From: Ostrinia nubilalis
Lineage: Eukaryota > Arthropoda > Insecta > Lepidoptera > Crambidae
Reading direction: 5' to 3'
Length of the DNA: 64,000 nucleotides
Assembly (NCBI RefSeq): GCF_963855985.1
Contig: NC_087107.1
Span: forward strand, 9,114,001 to 9,178,000
In this document: piece by piece, positions 1 through 11,524 of the stretch
Layout of the letters: each line of letters starts with the position of its first letter
How positions within the stretch are numbered: position 1 is the first letter of the stretch
The notes under the pieces: generated by a model
Database searches by the model: none
The model's input: only the letters and a program-made list of their open reading frames with translations
What the model was told of the DNA's origin: nothing
Position numbers and translations under genes: made by a program

Positions 1-2
1 AC

Positions 3-2509
3 TGCCGCGGCCGCGTCTACAGCCACGAGCGGATACCGGCCAATCCACGGCCCGACAAAGATAAATGCAACTGCTGTTACGACAAAGACGTCGCTAAATA
101 TTCCAGCAAACTCAATATGACTCGGTCAAAGATGAGAAACGTCGACGATGACAGATACCCCGATTATCCCCCTGAAAATCCCCGGAATCACTTGGACCAC
201 GGCTACAGATCTCGAGCTCCTGATAATAGAGATTACAGAGACTATGATAGAGAATTCGCGAAAGAAAAGCATTACGAAAATGATAAGAGGAGGTATTACG
301 ATCAAAAAACCAGCAGGAGTTTCGAGGTTTCAAGAGATGGGTATCCTGACGACGAGAAGTATTGTAGACGCACTGCTAGAAGCGATAACAATAAGGAGAA
401 GCATTATGATGAAAGAGACAAATATTATGAAGAGAAGCACATGGATCCTCGTGATCGGTATTTGCCGAGTAAAGATCGTCGCGTGAAACGAAACTTGGAT
501 CGATTCGAGCGGACATCCGTCGCGTCGAGAGATGACGATTACAGGGATAGAGACAGGGATAGGTATTCAGAACGGGAAAGAGATTCAGGGCTAAGTGTTG
601 CCGACGGAGAGAACAGCACTGTTAGCGGAAAGAGTAATTACCTGAGAGTAGTCAAAGTAAGTAATCCGCAGACATTTTACATTACAAGTAGGTACTTGGT
701 CATGAGTTGTATATAATAAAATAATTATTGCAGCAAGAAATTGCGGAGCAAAGGGAAGCTATGGACAAAATGATGAAGTTGTGGAAAGAGCTGATGCGTT
801 GTTTCAAAGGGATGTCGACGCAAGGACAGACGAAATCCGTTCACGTGAGCGAAGACATATTCTAACTGTAGATTTCTTGAAGAAAACGTAACTTTAGAGT
901 AAAAGACACTCTTGGTCCTTTATAAAGCCCAGTACCTCTAGTAGGCTAAAAACTGCCCTGCTGAAGTTATGTACCATTACTGAACTTTTTAGGAGTCGGC
1001 GGCCAACGCCCAAGAGTCGGCGGCGGCGCAGCTGCGTCTGTGGCGCGAGTGCATGCGCCGATACGAGACCGTGGCCCGGGACGTTGGCGACACCGATGCT
1101 CGGCTTATGGTTATTTATCACCCTTCAATTTATACATATGTTGCCAAGTCTATAAATCATCATCATCTAAGCCATAGAATATCTAAGGCAGAACATAGCC
1201 TTCCTTAATGATTTACATATTGACCGGTTTGTAGCGACTTGCATCCAGACTTGTGTACTTACTCATTTTCAAAAATGTATTGATTTAGTCAGTCATGTGG
1301 TACCGGCGTAGTAGAATATGATCATCCCCACTTTTCCCTTCGATACCGTAATAGACAGATTAAGAGGCAAATGTGAAAACTTCAAACTCTTCAAACCAGT
1401 CTAGTCATCATAAGGAGTGTGGGCCAAATCCATTCACCTCTGGTACTTAAATTAGAGAGTGCGTTCTACCGTCCTACTCCGACTGAGACTAAATGAGCCG
1501 ACGATGGTTGATGTAGTGGTTCGTTTATAGGAAGAGATCAACAAGCAAAGGTCCGAGATGGCTGAGATGGCGAGCATGTGGCAGGAATGCCTGCAGCGCT
1601 ACCGCGAGATGAGCAGCGACTTTAACAGCCTCAAGCAGCAGGTCACCATCACCAAGCAGCAGGTATACATGTCTGATGAGAGTCAATATTGTACAACTCA
1701 AAATTATTTTTCATTTATTTGTCTGGACTACAATGTACTTAGTTTCCTAATCGTCAAATCATACCTGTCTCGTGACTTTTTGCTCGTTTCAACTTTTTAT
1801 GTGAATCAGTCAGAGTTACATGTATCCAAAGTATTCTGTGCAAATGTGACTCGAGATTTTGGAATTTAACTCTGGGATATAATTTACAAATGTTTGTAGT
1901 TCGTGCCGCCTGAAAGTCCTACACGTCTGCCTGCCGCGCCCATTACTTGCGCAGAGGGCGAGGGTAGCGTGCCTCCCGCGCCATACCGACTGCCTCCAAA
2001 CTACCCGCAGGTGGGAGCAATGTTAAATTCTGTATCACATTGTGTTCTAAGTATATTCAAATGTTTTTTGATACGATGTACGACGAAACTACAGTAAATT
2101 AGTTGGAATCCCAGCTTAGCTGCTATTATGCAACAGAAGTGTATAGTGTAGTAAGTAGTCTGATAATGTAAGAGTTCATAAATTAAAAAAGAAATAAGTT
2201 TCTCAGTAGGTCAGTAGCTACGTGCGTCGAGTACAGTGAAGTGAGGTGGTTTGACTCTAGCCTTGCGAATCTAATATAAATTTTATTATTTTCTCCCAGA
2301 TGCCGGGGGGCATGCCCCACCTACCCGCAGGATACCCCGGCGGGGGCTCCCCGTTGCGTCCCCGCGCGTCTGCCCCGCCTGCCTGGTGGTGGTGCGGCGA
2401 GGGCGCGCGAGACACCCCACGACGCCGTTCCTCGCCTGACTCGCGTGGTTCCAGAGACCGCGACCGTGACCGCGACCGCCGTCATCGGCATAAGGATAGA
2501 GGTCAGTGA
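3..2509 (+). CDS. Arg/Asp-rich coiled-coil protein, 3' part (partial, six exons)
   Basis: I do not recognise the family. The frame is open from the window edge, so the N-terminus is missing. Exons I support: 3-656, 734-844, 993-1109, 1531-1662, 1900-2010 and 2300-2509 (stop TGA). All join in phase 0, giving about 444 residues. Exon 1 is hydrophilic and rich in Arg, Asp, Glu and Tyr, and ends in an RDRDRDRYSERERD stretch. Exons 2-4 each carry a related helical segment (LWKELMRCFKGMS, LWRECMRRYETVA, MWQECLQRYREMS), probably coiled coil. Exon 5 is Pro-rich (PPESPTRLPAAP, PPAPYRLPPNYPQ). Exon 6 starts MPGGMPHLPAGYPGGG and ends in an RS/RD tail (SRGSRDRDRDRDRRHRHKD). Splice sites are mostly good (GTAAGT at 657, GTGAGC at 845, TTTCTCCCAG before 2300). 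The exon 3 donor (GTTATT at 1110) is weak. The composition would suit a nuclear RNA-associated protein, but that is inference. Confidence 0.6.
1155..1255 (-). repeat. Degenerate RTE-like LINE 3' tail in intron 3
   Basis: The stretch begins with ATCATCATCATC and follows the same order of words as the better copies at 7132, 38523 and 23207 (AGCCATAG, GAACATAG, ATGATT, GACCGGTTTGTAGCG, TTGCATCCAG) but with many substitutions. It is an old copy in the intron between exons 3 and 4 of the Arg/Asp-rich gene. Confidence 0.45.
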
Positions 2510-3320
2510 TGTTGCATATTTCATCTGTAGACTTCTAGGAAACTAGGCAGGCTGTGCGGCACAAAGAAATTGCTGAGAAAATTGCGACCTTCACATCTTA
2601 TTTAGTCAATCAGGAGAACAGCAGACCGCGAAAGTTTTGTCGACAAACTAGGCATAGCACTGAGTAGGTCTCTACGGCAATAGAGCGTCTAGCCAATCTG
2701 CTTGGTGGTGGTGCGGCGAGGGCGCGCGAGACACCCCGCGACGCCGCTCCTCACCTGACTCGCGTGGATCCAGAGACCGCGACCGCGACCGCGACCGCCG
2801 TCATCGGCATAAGGATAGAGGTCAGTGATATTGCATATTTTATCTATAGACTTGTACCAGCTAGGAAACTAGGCAGACTGTGCGGCACAAAGAAATTGCT
2901 GAGAAAATTGCGGCCTTCACATCTTATTTAGTCAATCAGGAGAAGAGCAGACCGCGAAAGTTTTGTCGACAAACTAGGCATAGCACTGAGTAGGTCTCTG
3001 CGGTAATAGAGCGTCTAGCCACTCTGCTTGGTGGTGGTGCGGCGAGGGCGCGCGAGACACCCCGCGACGCCGCTCCTCGCCTGACTCGCGTGGATCCAGG
3101 GACCGCGACCGTGACCGCGACCGCCGTCATCGGCATAAGGATAGAGGTCAGTGATATTGCATATTTTATCTATAGACTTGTACCAGCTAGGAAACTAGGC
3201 AGACTGTGCGGTACAAAGAAATTGCTGAGAAAATTGCGGTCAATTCTTCACATCTTATTTAGTTAATCACGAGCGAAGGAGAGCAGCAGACCGCAAAGGT
3301 ATTGTCGACAAACTAGGCAT
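2384..3320 (+). repeat. Three-copy tandem repeat (about 320 bp) including the last coding segment
   Basis: Copies start at about 2384, 2703 and 3029 (spacings 319 and 326 bp). Each contains the GC-rich end of the Arg/Asp-rich gene, from the Trp-Trp-Trp codons to the TGA, then about 190 bp of AT-richer sequence ending near a GTCGACAAACTAGGCATAG word. In all three copies the 42-codon tail is open and encodes the same residues. The six variable sites I count in it are all synonymous third positions. Only copy 1 follows an exon with a clear acceptor. I see no phase-compatible acceptor in front of copies 2 and 3. Confidence 0.85.
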
Positions 3321-5382
3321 AGTGATTCTGAGTAGCATCTTGCAGGAGTAGAGTGCCTCGGATATTTTCTTCGTGAGCAGTCATTTTTAAACATAGTTTA
3401 GAAACGGTTGCGCTCATTGCAGTTCTTGTATCTTTTTCGTGTTTTTTTTTTTTACAAAAACGATTCTTTTTTAGAAGGTTATTGATATACCTACATACTT
3501 CTTTCAGAACTTGTTTGTCATCAGACCCCTGAAAGTCGGCCATAAAACTTAACTTTAATTCCGGATTATCCTTGTTATAGACGACTCGAGGTACAAAGAG
3601 AAATCTTCGAAACCCAGCGCCGCTCGTTCTGAACATAGGCACAGAAAAAGATGAAACCTACACAAGAAAACCAAACTATTGTAATTTACAACAACTAAAT
3701 CATAAAATTTTGTAACGAAACAAGTAAAACACGCGAAATTCGGAAAGCATTTCGATGAAAATGAAATTTTAGTTAAACTTCGAAATGAACTTGAATGGCA
3801 AAATGGAAGCGTGCATTACTCGAAAAACATAAGCAAATAGTTTTTGTAACGAAAAACTAAATTATTAGGTTTGTAAGTAAGTTTGTTTACAAGTGTTTTT
3901 GTAAATTTTGTTTTGTAAGTTACAGAAATAAACGTCTTGAAAATTCAAAAATATTTTTAATTTAGCGGTAGCTCTACATTTAGGTACCACCTATAAATTA
4001 AATACAACTGTAAATTAAATAGGATATAACGGTAAAGTAGGAGTAGATGTGTGCGAATGTAGGTTCTAAATAAAAGCAATAAGTAATTTTAAATAAAACC
4101 AGCAGATAGTTTCAATGTTTTTTTATACAGGGCAAAATTTGTCCATTACACCATAAATATAAATATCTAATAAATTGGAACAGTTTCAACGATAACTTTG
4201 TCGTTTTGCGCAGAAAAGGACAAAATTATGTTTTTCGAGACACATGTTCATTAAGTGCCATATCTACATTTAACAGACTGTCATTCTTACATAGGTTGCA
4301 TAATTAATATTAAAAGTCCAGTTTTACATTAGGGAATAATAGGAACACTGGCCTGATGCATTACCTATCTATGGCATAAAAGGATACTAAAATTAAAGAA
4401 AGGGCATTAAAATATCCAATGTTTTGCTAATCATAAAAAGTTGCAAATGCAAAGATGTGCTGTCGACGTACATAAAACATGTTTAAATCTATACTAAATG
4501 AGACACGCTAACAAAAATTGCATTCAGAAACTATCATTGTAGAAAGTATTGCCTAACAAATGTTGCATTTTGTTTATCGAATCAAACAAACTAAGCTCAC
4601 AATCGTCAGAATAACAGTCTTTACACATAGTACAGTTTGTTTCACATTATAAAATACTATTTAATTTCAATCATGTAGTATTTTATAACGTAATTTTTAG
4701 CATAAATATTCCGACTTCAGTCTCTGTAGTATTTTAAGTCAATCAGTGCCCAAAACGGATCGGGCAAGAAGACCATTTTCATAAGTATTTATTATATTAT
4801 ACAATAGAATAATCCATACAAAAAATTCGCAAACAACAACTACTTAGGACATAATCATATGAATTAAAAAAGATTAGAAAAAGTCGATTCATTGAAAATT
4901 GTAATAAGAATAACTATAGTTTATGAGAATAACTTATTTCAGACTAAATGTTTAAAAAATGACACCAACGGTCAACTATGTATTGAGCAGAACTGGCGAA
5001 TACACTATATTCTGATATATTCATAATAAATAGTCGAAGAAATAATAATGTAAGCAAGTATAATAATATTAATATTCACGTTTATTGCTAAATATAATAA
5101 AACTATTTTATAAGTCATAAGAACATCGGTGAAAAGGTAAATAGTAATTTAAAAACATAAATAAATAGTATTTAGGTAAGGTACCTAAGGAAGACCTAAG
5201 TAAGTTCAGAGAGACACAAAAAACGGTACATACACAATACACATTTAATATTACCTAACAATTATATAAAAATACATTTAAAAAGGCAGTATCGACGGAA
5301 TTCGTGCAAGGTAGAGTTGACATTATTACGAGTATATTGATATTATAAAGAAATATGTTTTTAATTGAAGATGTATTGTGGA
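3321..5382. other. AT-rich stretch: probable 3' UTR and intergenic DNA
   Basis: No convincing coding region. Poly(A) signals AATAAA occur on the + strand at 3927-3932 and 4069-4074, suitable for the Arg/Asp-rich gene. The minus-strand ORF at 3313-3642 has no recognisable features and overlaps the repeat edge, so I treat it as chance. Confidence 0.4.
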
Positions 5383-5532
5383 TACAGGGTTGATTTTTAA
5401 ATCGTCGGATAGCTTTTAACTGAAGAATAACCATGAATGTCATCATGACATATTTCTCATACTGAAACTGTCAATGTGCCAAATTAATTCTTCAGTTAAA
5501 AGTTAACCGACGATTGAAAAATTTGCTCTTTA
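5383..5532. mobile_element. Small palindromic MITE (family A, copy 1)
   Basis: Inverted ends: a left end with CAGGGTTGATTTTTAAATCG followed by TCGGATAGCTTTTAACTGAAG, and a right end with CTTCAGTTAAAAG then CCGACGATTGAAAAAT. The core CAATGTGCCAAA is shared with the copy at 48766-48907. A third, truncated left end lies at about 43691. It is non-coding and probably mobilised in trans. Confidence 0.65.
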
Positions 5533-5759
5533 TTTACCTAAACTTCTCGTTAAAAGTTTAGATTGTAAAATGGACCATTTATCAGCTAACATTATGTACA
5601 TTCGTAAACAAGAATTTCCCTTCACTTTCAGTAACTAACAATTATAATATTTATTAAGAAATGAAACATATGTATTTATAAACTAATAATGCTATTGTAA
5701 CTACTAAATAAACACCATAATAAAATACAAGTTCCAGTTGCTAGTCTGTTGGTTCGCGG

Positions 5760-6909
5760 TTTATTTTATTCTTAATTCTATAAGATTACATTAAAATTAC
5801 ATTGGAGATAGATACTATACTAGAACACACTTTTTACATAAGACTGTTGCCACGTTTATAAGGAGACACAGGACTAAAGTACATAAAAATTGTGGTTGTG
5901 TATATTAAACCTTTGTCATAATAATTCGAGTATTGAAATATTCTACAAATAAACGCAAATCACAGTGTTTTCTCTTTTTACCAAGTGTCTGTAGAAAAAA
6001 GCTAACAAAAACACTGTGACTACTTTAAAATAAGTTTATTCGTAACAGGACAAAACTTTGAATTGTCTACATCGATATAATATGTCGGTTCTAAAGTAAT
6101 AATGCACCGAAAAGATTCCTGAAACTTACAGCCTTTTTACATTATATTTCAATAGTTTCAATAAGTACATTTATGTGCTAGAATGTGCAAGTAGGTATTC
6201 TAATTTTGCTAAATATTTCCATTACATTAAACAAAGATCATAAACAGAAACATAGTTCCTTCGTAAATCAAATAGGTAACTTGCATTAATTTCATTTGAT
6301 TGTGCTTCGATCACTATAGTAAAATGTAGCGTCGACCACAAATATCGCTGAAACATTTTTTTTTCAAGATTGCTACGATTGCGTTTTTAGTAATAATTGC
6401 ATTAAATATAAAATGTGAATGGACTACACTAAATAATTTGCAGTTGTAGCCTTGTAGCTTTTTTGCGGATAGATAGAACAGTTTTAAAATTAATGAATTG
6501 ACTAAATGACTGACTTGTACGAGTTAAACGCAATTTGTTGTTGACTCTGTTCTCTTTATTTGACATTCTTTATCGTTAAATTTCAAGTGTTCACATAATT
6601 TTATCAGTTTTAATTAAATCAATTTTAATATCAAACCACTGGGTCAATACGACGTAATAAGTGTAACTCTACAATTTCGTTAAAAAAACACATTCCAAAA
6701 GGCTACAAGGATCTATCACTCACTGTGGAAACCGCATATTTATATCTAGCAAGTGATTGTTTAAATCAAAGTAGATTTTAAACTATAAGTGACCGAAGCT
6801 AACTTAACGTTTCTATGTACACTCAGCCTGCGGGCCTAGGACAATATAGTGACCACAATAAACATCACTCTGTTTTGCCACAAGCGTCCATACCGGCGCC
6901 GCTTTTCGA
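5760..6909 (-). other. Probable 3' UTR of the Spec2-like gene
   Basis: After the TGA at 6912-6910 the minus strand has no coding sequence. Minus-strand AATAAA signals (TTTATT on +) occur at 5760-5765 and at other places in this AT-rich stretch, so a UTR of roughly 1.1 kb is plausible. The exact end cannot be read from sequence. Confidence 0.35.
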
Positions 6910-6918
6910 TCAATAAAC
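6910..6918 (-). CDS. Spec2: Spec2-like gene, last coding exon (Val-Tyr-stop)
   Basis: The 395-bp intron upstream ends in CTTTTATTTCCAG on the minus strand. The exon then reads GTT TAT TGA in phase with exon 2, so only two residues and the stop are coded here and the rest of the exon is 3' UTR. Family members vary at the C-terminus, so this join rests on the splice sites and phase. If the intron were retained, the frame would run on for about 40 residues of LINE-derived sequence, which is less likely. Confidence 0.55.
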   Translation of the reverse strand, partial: VY

Positions 6919-7131
6919 CTGGAAATAAAAGAAAACGCATTGTTAATAATTTAGAAATTATTAATAAAAAATAAATAAAAAAACACAGGCTCTACATTAT
7001 TCCAAATAAAATTACCAAAACCATTTTTCATGATCTACTAATAACTCAATTAATATCTATTAATATAGAACAAGACAAGCTGAATCATAAACTATTCGAA
7101 GCTAGAGCCAAGATAGTCAATAGAAAAGTTT

Positions 7132-7238
7132 CATCATCATCATCATTTCAGCCATAGGCCTCCCCCAATGATTGGAAATCATCGCCCGGTTGGTAGCGGC
7201 CTGCATCCAGAGCCTCCGGCTACCTTTATGAGGTCCTC
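7132..7238 (-). mobile_element. 5'-truncated RTE-like LINE tail with 10-bp TSD, in Spec2 intron 2
   Basis: The element begins CATCATCATCATCATTTCAG and contains AGGCCTCCCCCAATG and GGTAGCGGCCTGCATCCAG. AGAAAAGTTT flanks both sides (7122-7131 and 7239-7248), which is the target duplication. On the minus strand it ends in a (TGA)n tail, as expected for reverse transcription primed at the target. Confidence 0.8.
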
Positions 7239-7313
7239 AGAAAAGTTTAGTTTGACGATGTTTCGCTTGATGTGCTGGCTTAAGCAGTGTAAAAGTAAAT
7301 AGTTGATGCTCAC

Positions 7314-7408
7314 CTTAACACCATACGCCATCTCGTAGCCGCCTTTGCTCTGCATCTGGTTCTGGATGGAGTGGAGCAGCGATGACGGCATGTCCACGTC
7401 TGTCGACC
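7314..7408 (-). CDS. Spec2: Spec2-like Cdc42 small effector, exon 2
   Basis: 95 bp, from acceptor TGTGTTCCAG to donor AAG|GTGAGC, entering in phase 1 and leaving in phase 0. It codes for residues 48-79, including SIQNQMQSKGGY. That block is closely similar to the conserved C-terminal region of vertebrate CDC42SE2, and it links this exon to the CRIB exon at 31 kb. Confidence 0.85.
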
Positions 7409-7548
7409 CTGGAACACAATGATAATACATTTTAATTTGATAATAATAATCGCTCATTAATTTTGACTTAAACTTGTACAGTGTACACGTATAAAAAATC
7501 CATGTTATTTTTACATCTTTGATGTAAAAAATATGGTACAAAAGCTCA

Positions 7549-9700
7549 AATATTGGTAAAATTACAAATAGATTTAAAACACGGCTCTATCTACTAAATC
7601 TTAGATTATAGATGTTAATCGAGTTTTGATGTGGACTAATGAACTGTAGATAAAATGTGAGCCTGTCTGGAACTATCCGGAAGTAATTGTGTCTAGTTTA
7701 GCCATAAATGAATTAGAATTATATAAATTAGAACTTCATAGCACAAAAAAGGAAAAGATCTTTTAGGCACATGTTTTAATCGGCAGCAGACATCATTAGA
7801 TTAGGTTCCGATAAATCGATTAGAATATTATTATAATATTCAAATCTGCTGGTTAACAGGGCTTAGAAAACGACAAACCAAGATTAGCAGTGAAATCTGA
7901 TAAATTACGGAACACGTCCATAAATTACTCCAATCGGCGAGCAGAATTGATTATAAATTGACCTGGAGACGATGAAACTTTCCATAATCGAGGCCAATCG
8001 ATGTTATCGAATTACAATCGCCTATAAATCAAATCGTTTCGTTAATGTTTACTACACGTTTAAGATATTTTATGCGAAATCCACAGATCAGTTTTAAGTT
8101 ACCAGAACTTAAGACGTATTAATTTCTCTTCTTAAAAGCTACTTATTAAAAGTAGTGTACGAGTACTGTGTAATTTTGTAAAATATCCCGAAAACTATTC
8201 CAGCAATTTCAAAATTTCAGCAAAAAAGACACGTTTTGTTGCAATTTTCTTCCAATATTTTTGCACATCTAGCGTAAAAGTGCGGTTTTCCCCTGGTTTT
8301 CGACCGTATAAAATTATTGGATAGTTAATTATTTTCTTTAAACTGCATATCAATTTTATGAATAAAGTATCGAGTCCCATTAAGGTGGTAGTGCGGAGAT
8401 AGCGATCGACGTTAATGGTCATTCAGACAATGGCTCATTAGCGATCGGAAGGGAAAGGCAGGTGACTGGTAGAGGTCGCGGATATAGTCCGATTTGGGCC
8501 ACGGACTAGATGCGACGATAAAGAAGTAGGCCCAGATCTCTTTGGATTGTTCCTTTAGTACTATTACAGGAAAAATCATTGGAAAGAGAACTTCTTACTT
8601 TTCGTAGTTTATTTTTGCATTTGTGATGCTCATTTTCAAAATGGGGAAACTATTTTTAAACTAAGAATTTATTCTGAATTTTTTAATGAAGAGTAACGTA
8701 CTTTCTCGAATTAATCGTTCGTTAAACCGTTTTAAGCAAGCAACAACTATCAGAAAACCAATGGACATTTTAATAACTGTACTTCATCAATTTGATTAAA
8801 CTGTAATTTGCTAACTAACTAGCTAGACTGCGTTTATTTTTACGTCGTAAAACGACTAGCTAAAATATTTTTGCGCAGTTTTATGCCTACGTAGAAATGA
8901 CGTCTGTAGATATCTTATCACGATCGATATCAATTCGCTGCAGATTCGCGTTTTTTCGCAATTTACGCAACAATTCGTGACAAGGAATATGTTTGAAATG
9001 CTCGGCTCGCGGACTTCCGCAGCCAAAGCCTTGAAGGAGGCTGCGCGAATATGCGCTTGCGCACTTCAAAGTCAACCACCAAAATAATAGAGGAAACTTA
9101 AGGATCTTCAAAATCTCATTATTGTGGTTTATGGGTCTTACAAAAATTATCACTTTGTTGCTTAATCGAATTTTTAATTTGGAAAAAAACATCATAAAAC
9201 ACCTCCAAAAGACATTAGGTAAAGAAAACGAGAAATAAAAATCACCATTTAACATAATATACAGAAAGTTAAAGCAAATGAGCAACCTCAATCAATGAAA
9301 TAGAGAACTAAAACTTAATTTTAATTACAGAAATGTGCATTTAATTTTTAATACATTCATTACTTCATTAACACATAAATCTCATCTAACCCATTCACAT
9401 TGGTTTAGTGACCTCAACACGGATTAATGTATTCTTCTGACCTTTCAAATAACCAAACAGTCTTATTTGTGCAGACAAACATAAAGGCTTTAGTCTATTA
9501 CAAAGGCATCGGGGCCTATTACCATTATTACGTATTTGAGAGGCCTTGATTACTGGTCGTGCTGCGACACAAGTAGCGTGACTGTACTTGGGGATCTTCA
9601 ATTTGTTCAGGGTTGTCAATCGTCAATTTCTTCCAATAAACGAATGAAATGTACAAAATTATTTTTCCCGAAAAAGAAAATTTTGAATTGCTCTACCTAT
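7549..9700. other. Intronic stretch with nothing recognised
   Basis: AT-rich with chance ORFs. The 134-codon minus ORF at 8887-9291 has no recognisable motif and mixed composition. A GC-richer patch at about 8990-9070 may be an old repeat. Confidence 0.35.
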
Positions 9701-9717
9701 ATCTTCTCTGGCATTTT

Positions 9718-9860
9718 GTTTTTTTTTTTTTATGTGATAGGAGGCAAACGAGCAGACGGATCACCTGATGGTAAGTGATTACCGTCGCCCATAGACACCC
9801 GCAGACCCAGGGGCGTTACAGGTGCGTTGCCGGCCTTTAAGGTAAAGATACGCTCTCCTC
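9718..9860 (-). repeat. SINE/LINE-like dispersed repeat with poly(T)
   Basis: A run of T at about 9720-9731 (poly(A) on the minus strand) is followed by TAGGAGGCAAACGAGCAGAC, GATCACCTGATGGTAAGTGA and GCGTTGCCGGCCTTTAAGG. I recognise this word order from interspersed repeats common in Lepidoptera. A short related piece (CTTACCATCAGGTGA) lies at about 14439. Its class is not certain. Confidence 0.5.
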
Positions 9861-10090
9861 TTGAAAGCTTGCAGGTCGTATTAATATAGCTTTTGAATTA
9901 TATTTTTTATTTTACCACATTTTTTACTAAGGTACGACGAGACGACCATGCTCACAATGAAAACTTATTAACATTATTATAAAAGACTACTCGTAAGATG
10001 GCTGATATTATTACTATCATGCGCTTTATGGCCTATTTATTATTTCAATTTTAGTTGCAATTTTTTACGATTTCTAATGGTGATTATATA

Positions 10091-11522
10091 GGCCAGTAGA
10101 ATTAAACACAAAAATGAATTAAATCGGAAATAATTCCTACAAAAGATTTTAGTGCTTTAATGGCTTCATTAGTTGCCCATAAAGACTCTCCTAGGTTTTC
10201 GACTTCGACGGAGTTGTGCTTAAGTGGTGGGGGCCCCCGAAAGGGGCGTTTTTACGGTTTTCCGGTTATATCGCGTAAAGGGCTTACCCTATCGAAAAGT
10301 GGTCTTCCTGACGGTTGAAGGGCATTTAATCCTGCATTAAATAAGACCAAATTCATATGTTTTGAACAAACCGTTCTCATGCAAATGTTCGGCAAAGTAG
10401 AAAATATGTGTATAATTAATGACCCTCTCCACGTTCAATGGATCATTACCCGCAGGCTTCCAAGTCTTGAAAAGGAGCGCCTCAACCAGTGTAACCCTAT
10501 CAAGGCATACGAGCTGGATGCGCCTGTCCTTGTTTGTCCCAGCCGTTCCTTAACTGCGGTTGCTGCACCTCTTCCTGGCACTCACCTGAACGACTCTGTG
10601 TTACCTACTGTGGCTGCCCCTCTTTCTTGTATCCTCCTGCACGACTACGTTGCCTAGCCGTATGCCTGGTCTAAGGTTCGACGCCAAAAATCAACAACAA
10701 AAAGTTCATATTAAAACGCTGAAGAGTTTTTTGTTTGTTTGTTTGAACGCGCTAATCTCAAGAATTACTAGTTTAATTGAAATAATTATTTTTGTGTTGA
10801 AAAGCTCATAAATTGAGGAAGGCTATAGGATATATACAATCACTCTACGACTAATAGAGGCGAAGCAGTAAAGAAAAATGTTGCAAGCACGGAAAACAGT
10901 ATTTAAACTATTTTCACGCGTACGAAGTTGATTTTGTGGCGTCGAACCTTGGACCAGGCATATGGCTAAGCAACGTAGTCGTGCAGGAGGATACAAGAAA
11001 GAGGGGCAGCCACAGTAGGTAACACAGAGTCGTTCAGGTGAGTGCCAGGAAGAGGTGCAGCAACCGCAGTTAAGGAACGGCTGGGACGAACAAGGATAAG
11101 CGAATCCAACTCGTGAGCCTTCACAGGGATACGCTGGTTAAGGCGACCCTTTACAAGGCTTGGGAGCCTACGGGTAACGAGCTATTGGACGTGGAGAGGG
11201 TCATAAATTATACACATATTTTCTACTTTGTCGAACATTTGCACGAGAACGGTTTGTCCAAAACATATGAATTTGGTCTTATTTAATGCAGGATTAAAAG
11301 CCCTTTAACCGTCAGGAAAACCACTTTTCGATAGGGTAAGTCCTTTACGCGGTATAACCGGAAAACCTAAAAAGCGCCCCTTTCGGGGGCCCCCACCACT
11401 TAAGCACAACTCCGTCGAAGTCGAAAACCTAGGAGAGTCTTAATGGGCAACCAATGAAGCCATTAAAGCAATAAAATCTTTTGTAGGAATTATTTCCGAT
11501 TTAAAAGCTAATTCTACTGGCC
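10091..11522. mobile_element. 1.43-kb foldback element with about 600-bp inverted arms
   Basis: The left arm (10091-10695) and right arm (10927-11522) are imperfect reverse complements over about 600 bp, with a 231-bp spacer. The termini are GGCCAGTAGAATTA and its complement, and TA flanks both sides (10089-10090 and 11523-11524). The arms contain GGGGGCCCCCGAAAGGGGCG, itself partly palindromic. The 92-codon ORF in the left arm is broken by a stop in the corresponding place of the right arm, so I do not call it a gene. The TA flanks would fit a Tc1/mariner-type target choice, but no transposase is present. Confidence 0.85.
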
Positions 11523-11524
11523 TA

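Noticed and set aside
2321..3136. Minus-strand ORFs across the tandem repeat (MPMTAVAVTV...)
   Set aside because: They are shadows of the CGN GAC codon run of the RD tail. Differences between copies are synonymous in the + frame.
3313..3642. 109-codon minus ORF
   Set aside because: Overlaps the tandem repeat edge and probable 3' UTR, low complexity Lys stretch from a poly(T) run, no motif.
8887..9291. 134-codon ORF on the minus strand
   Set aside because: Hydrophobic, AT-driven first half and no motif. No flanking exons in phase.
10379..10657. 92-codon ORF in the left arm of the foldback element
   Set aside because: The matching frame in the right arm has a stop, and the product shows no domain. 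It is a by-product of the inverted repeat.
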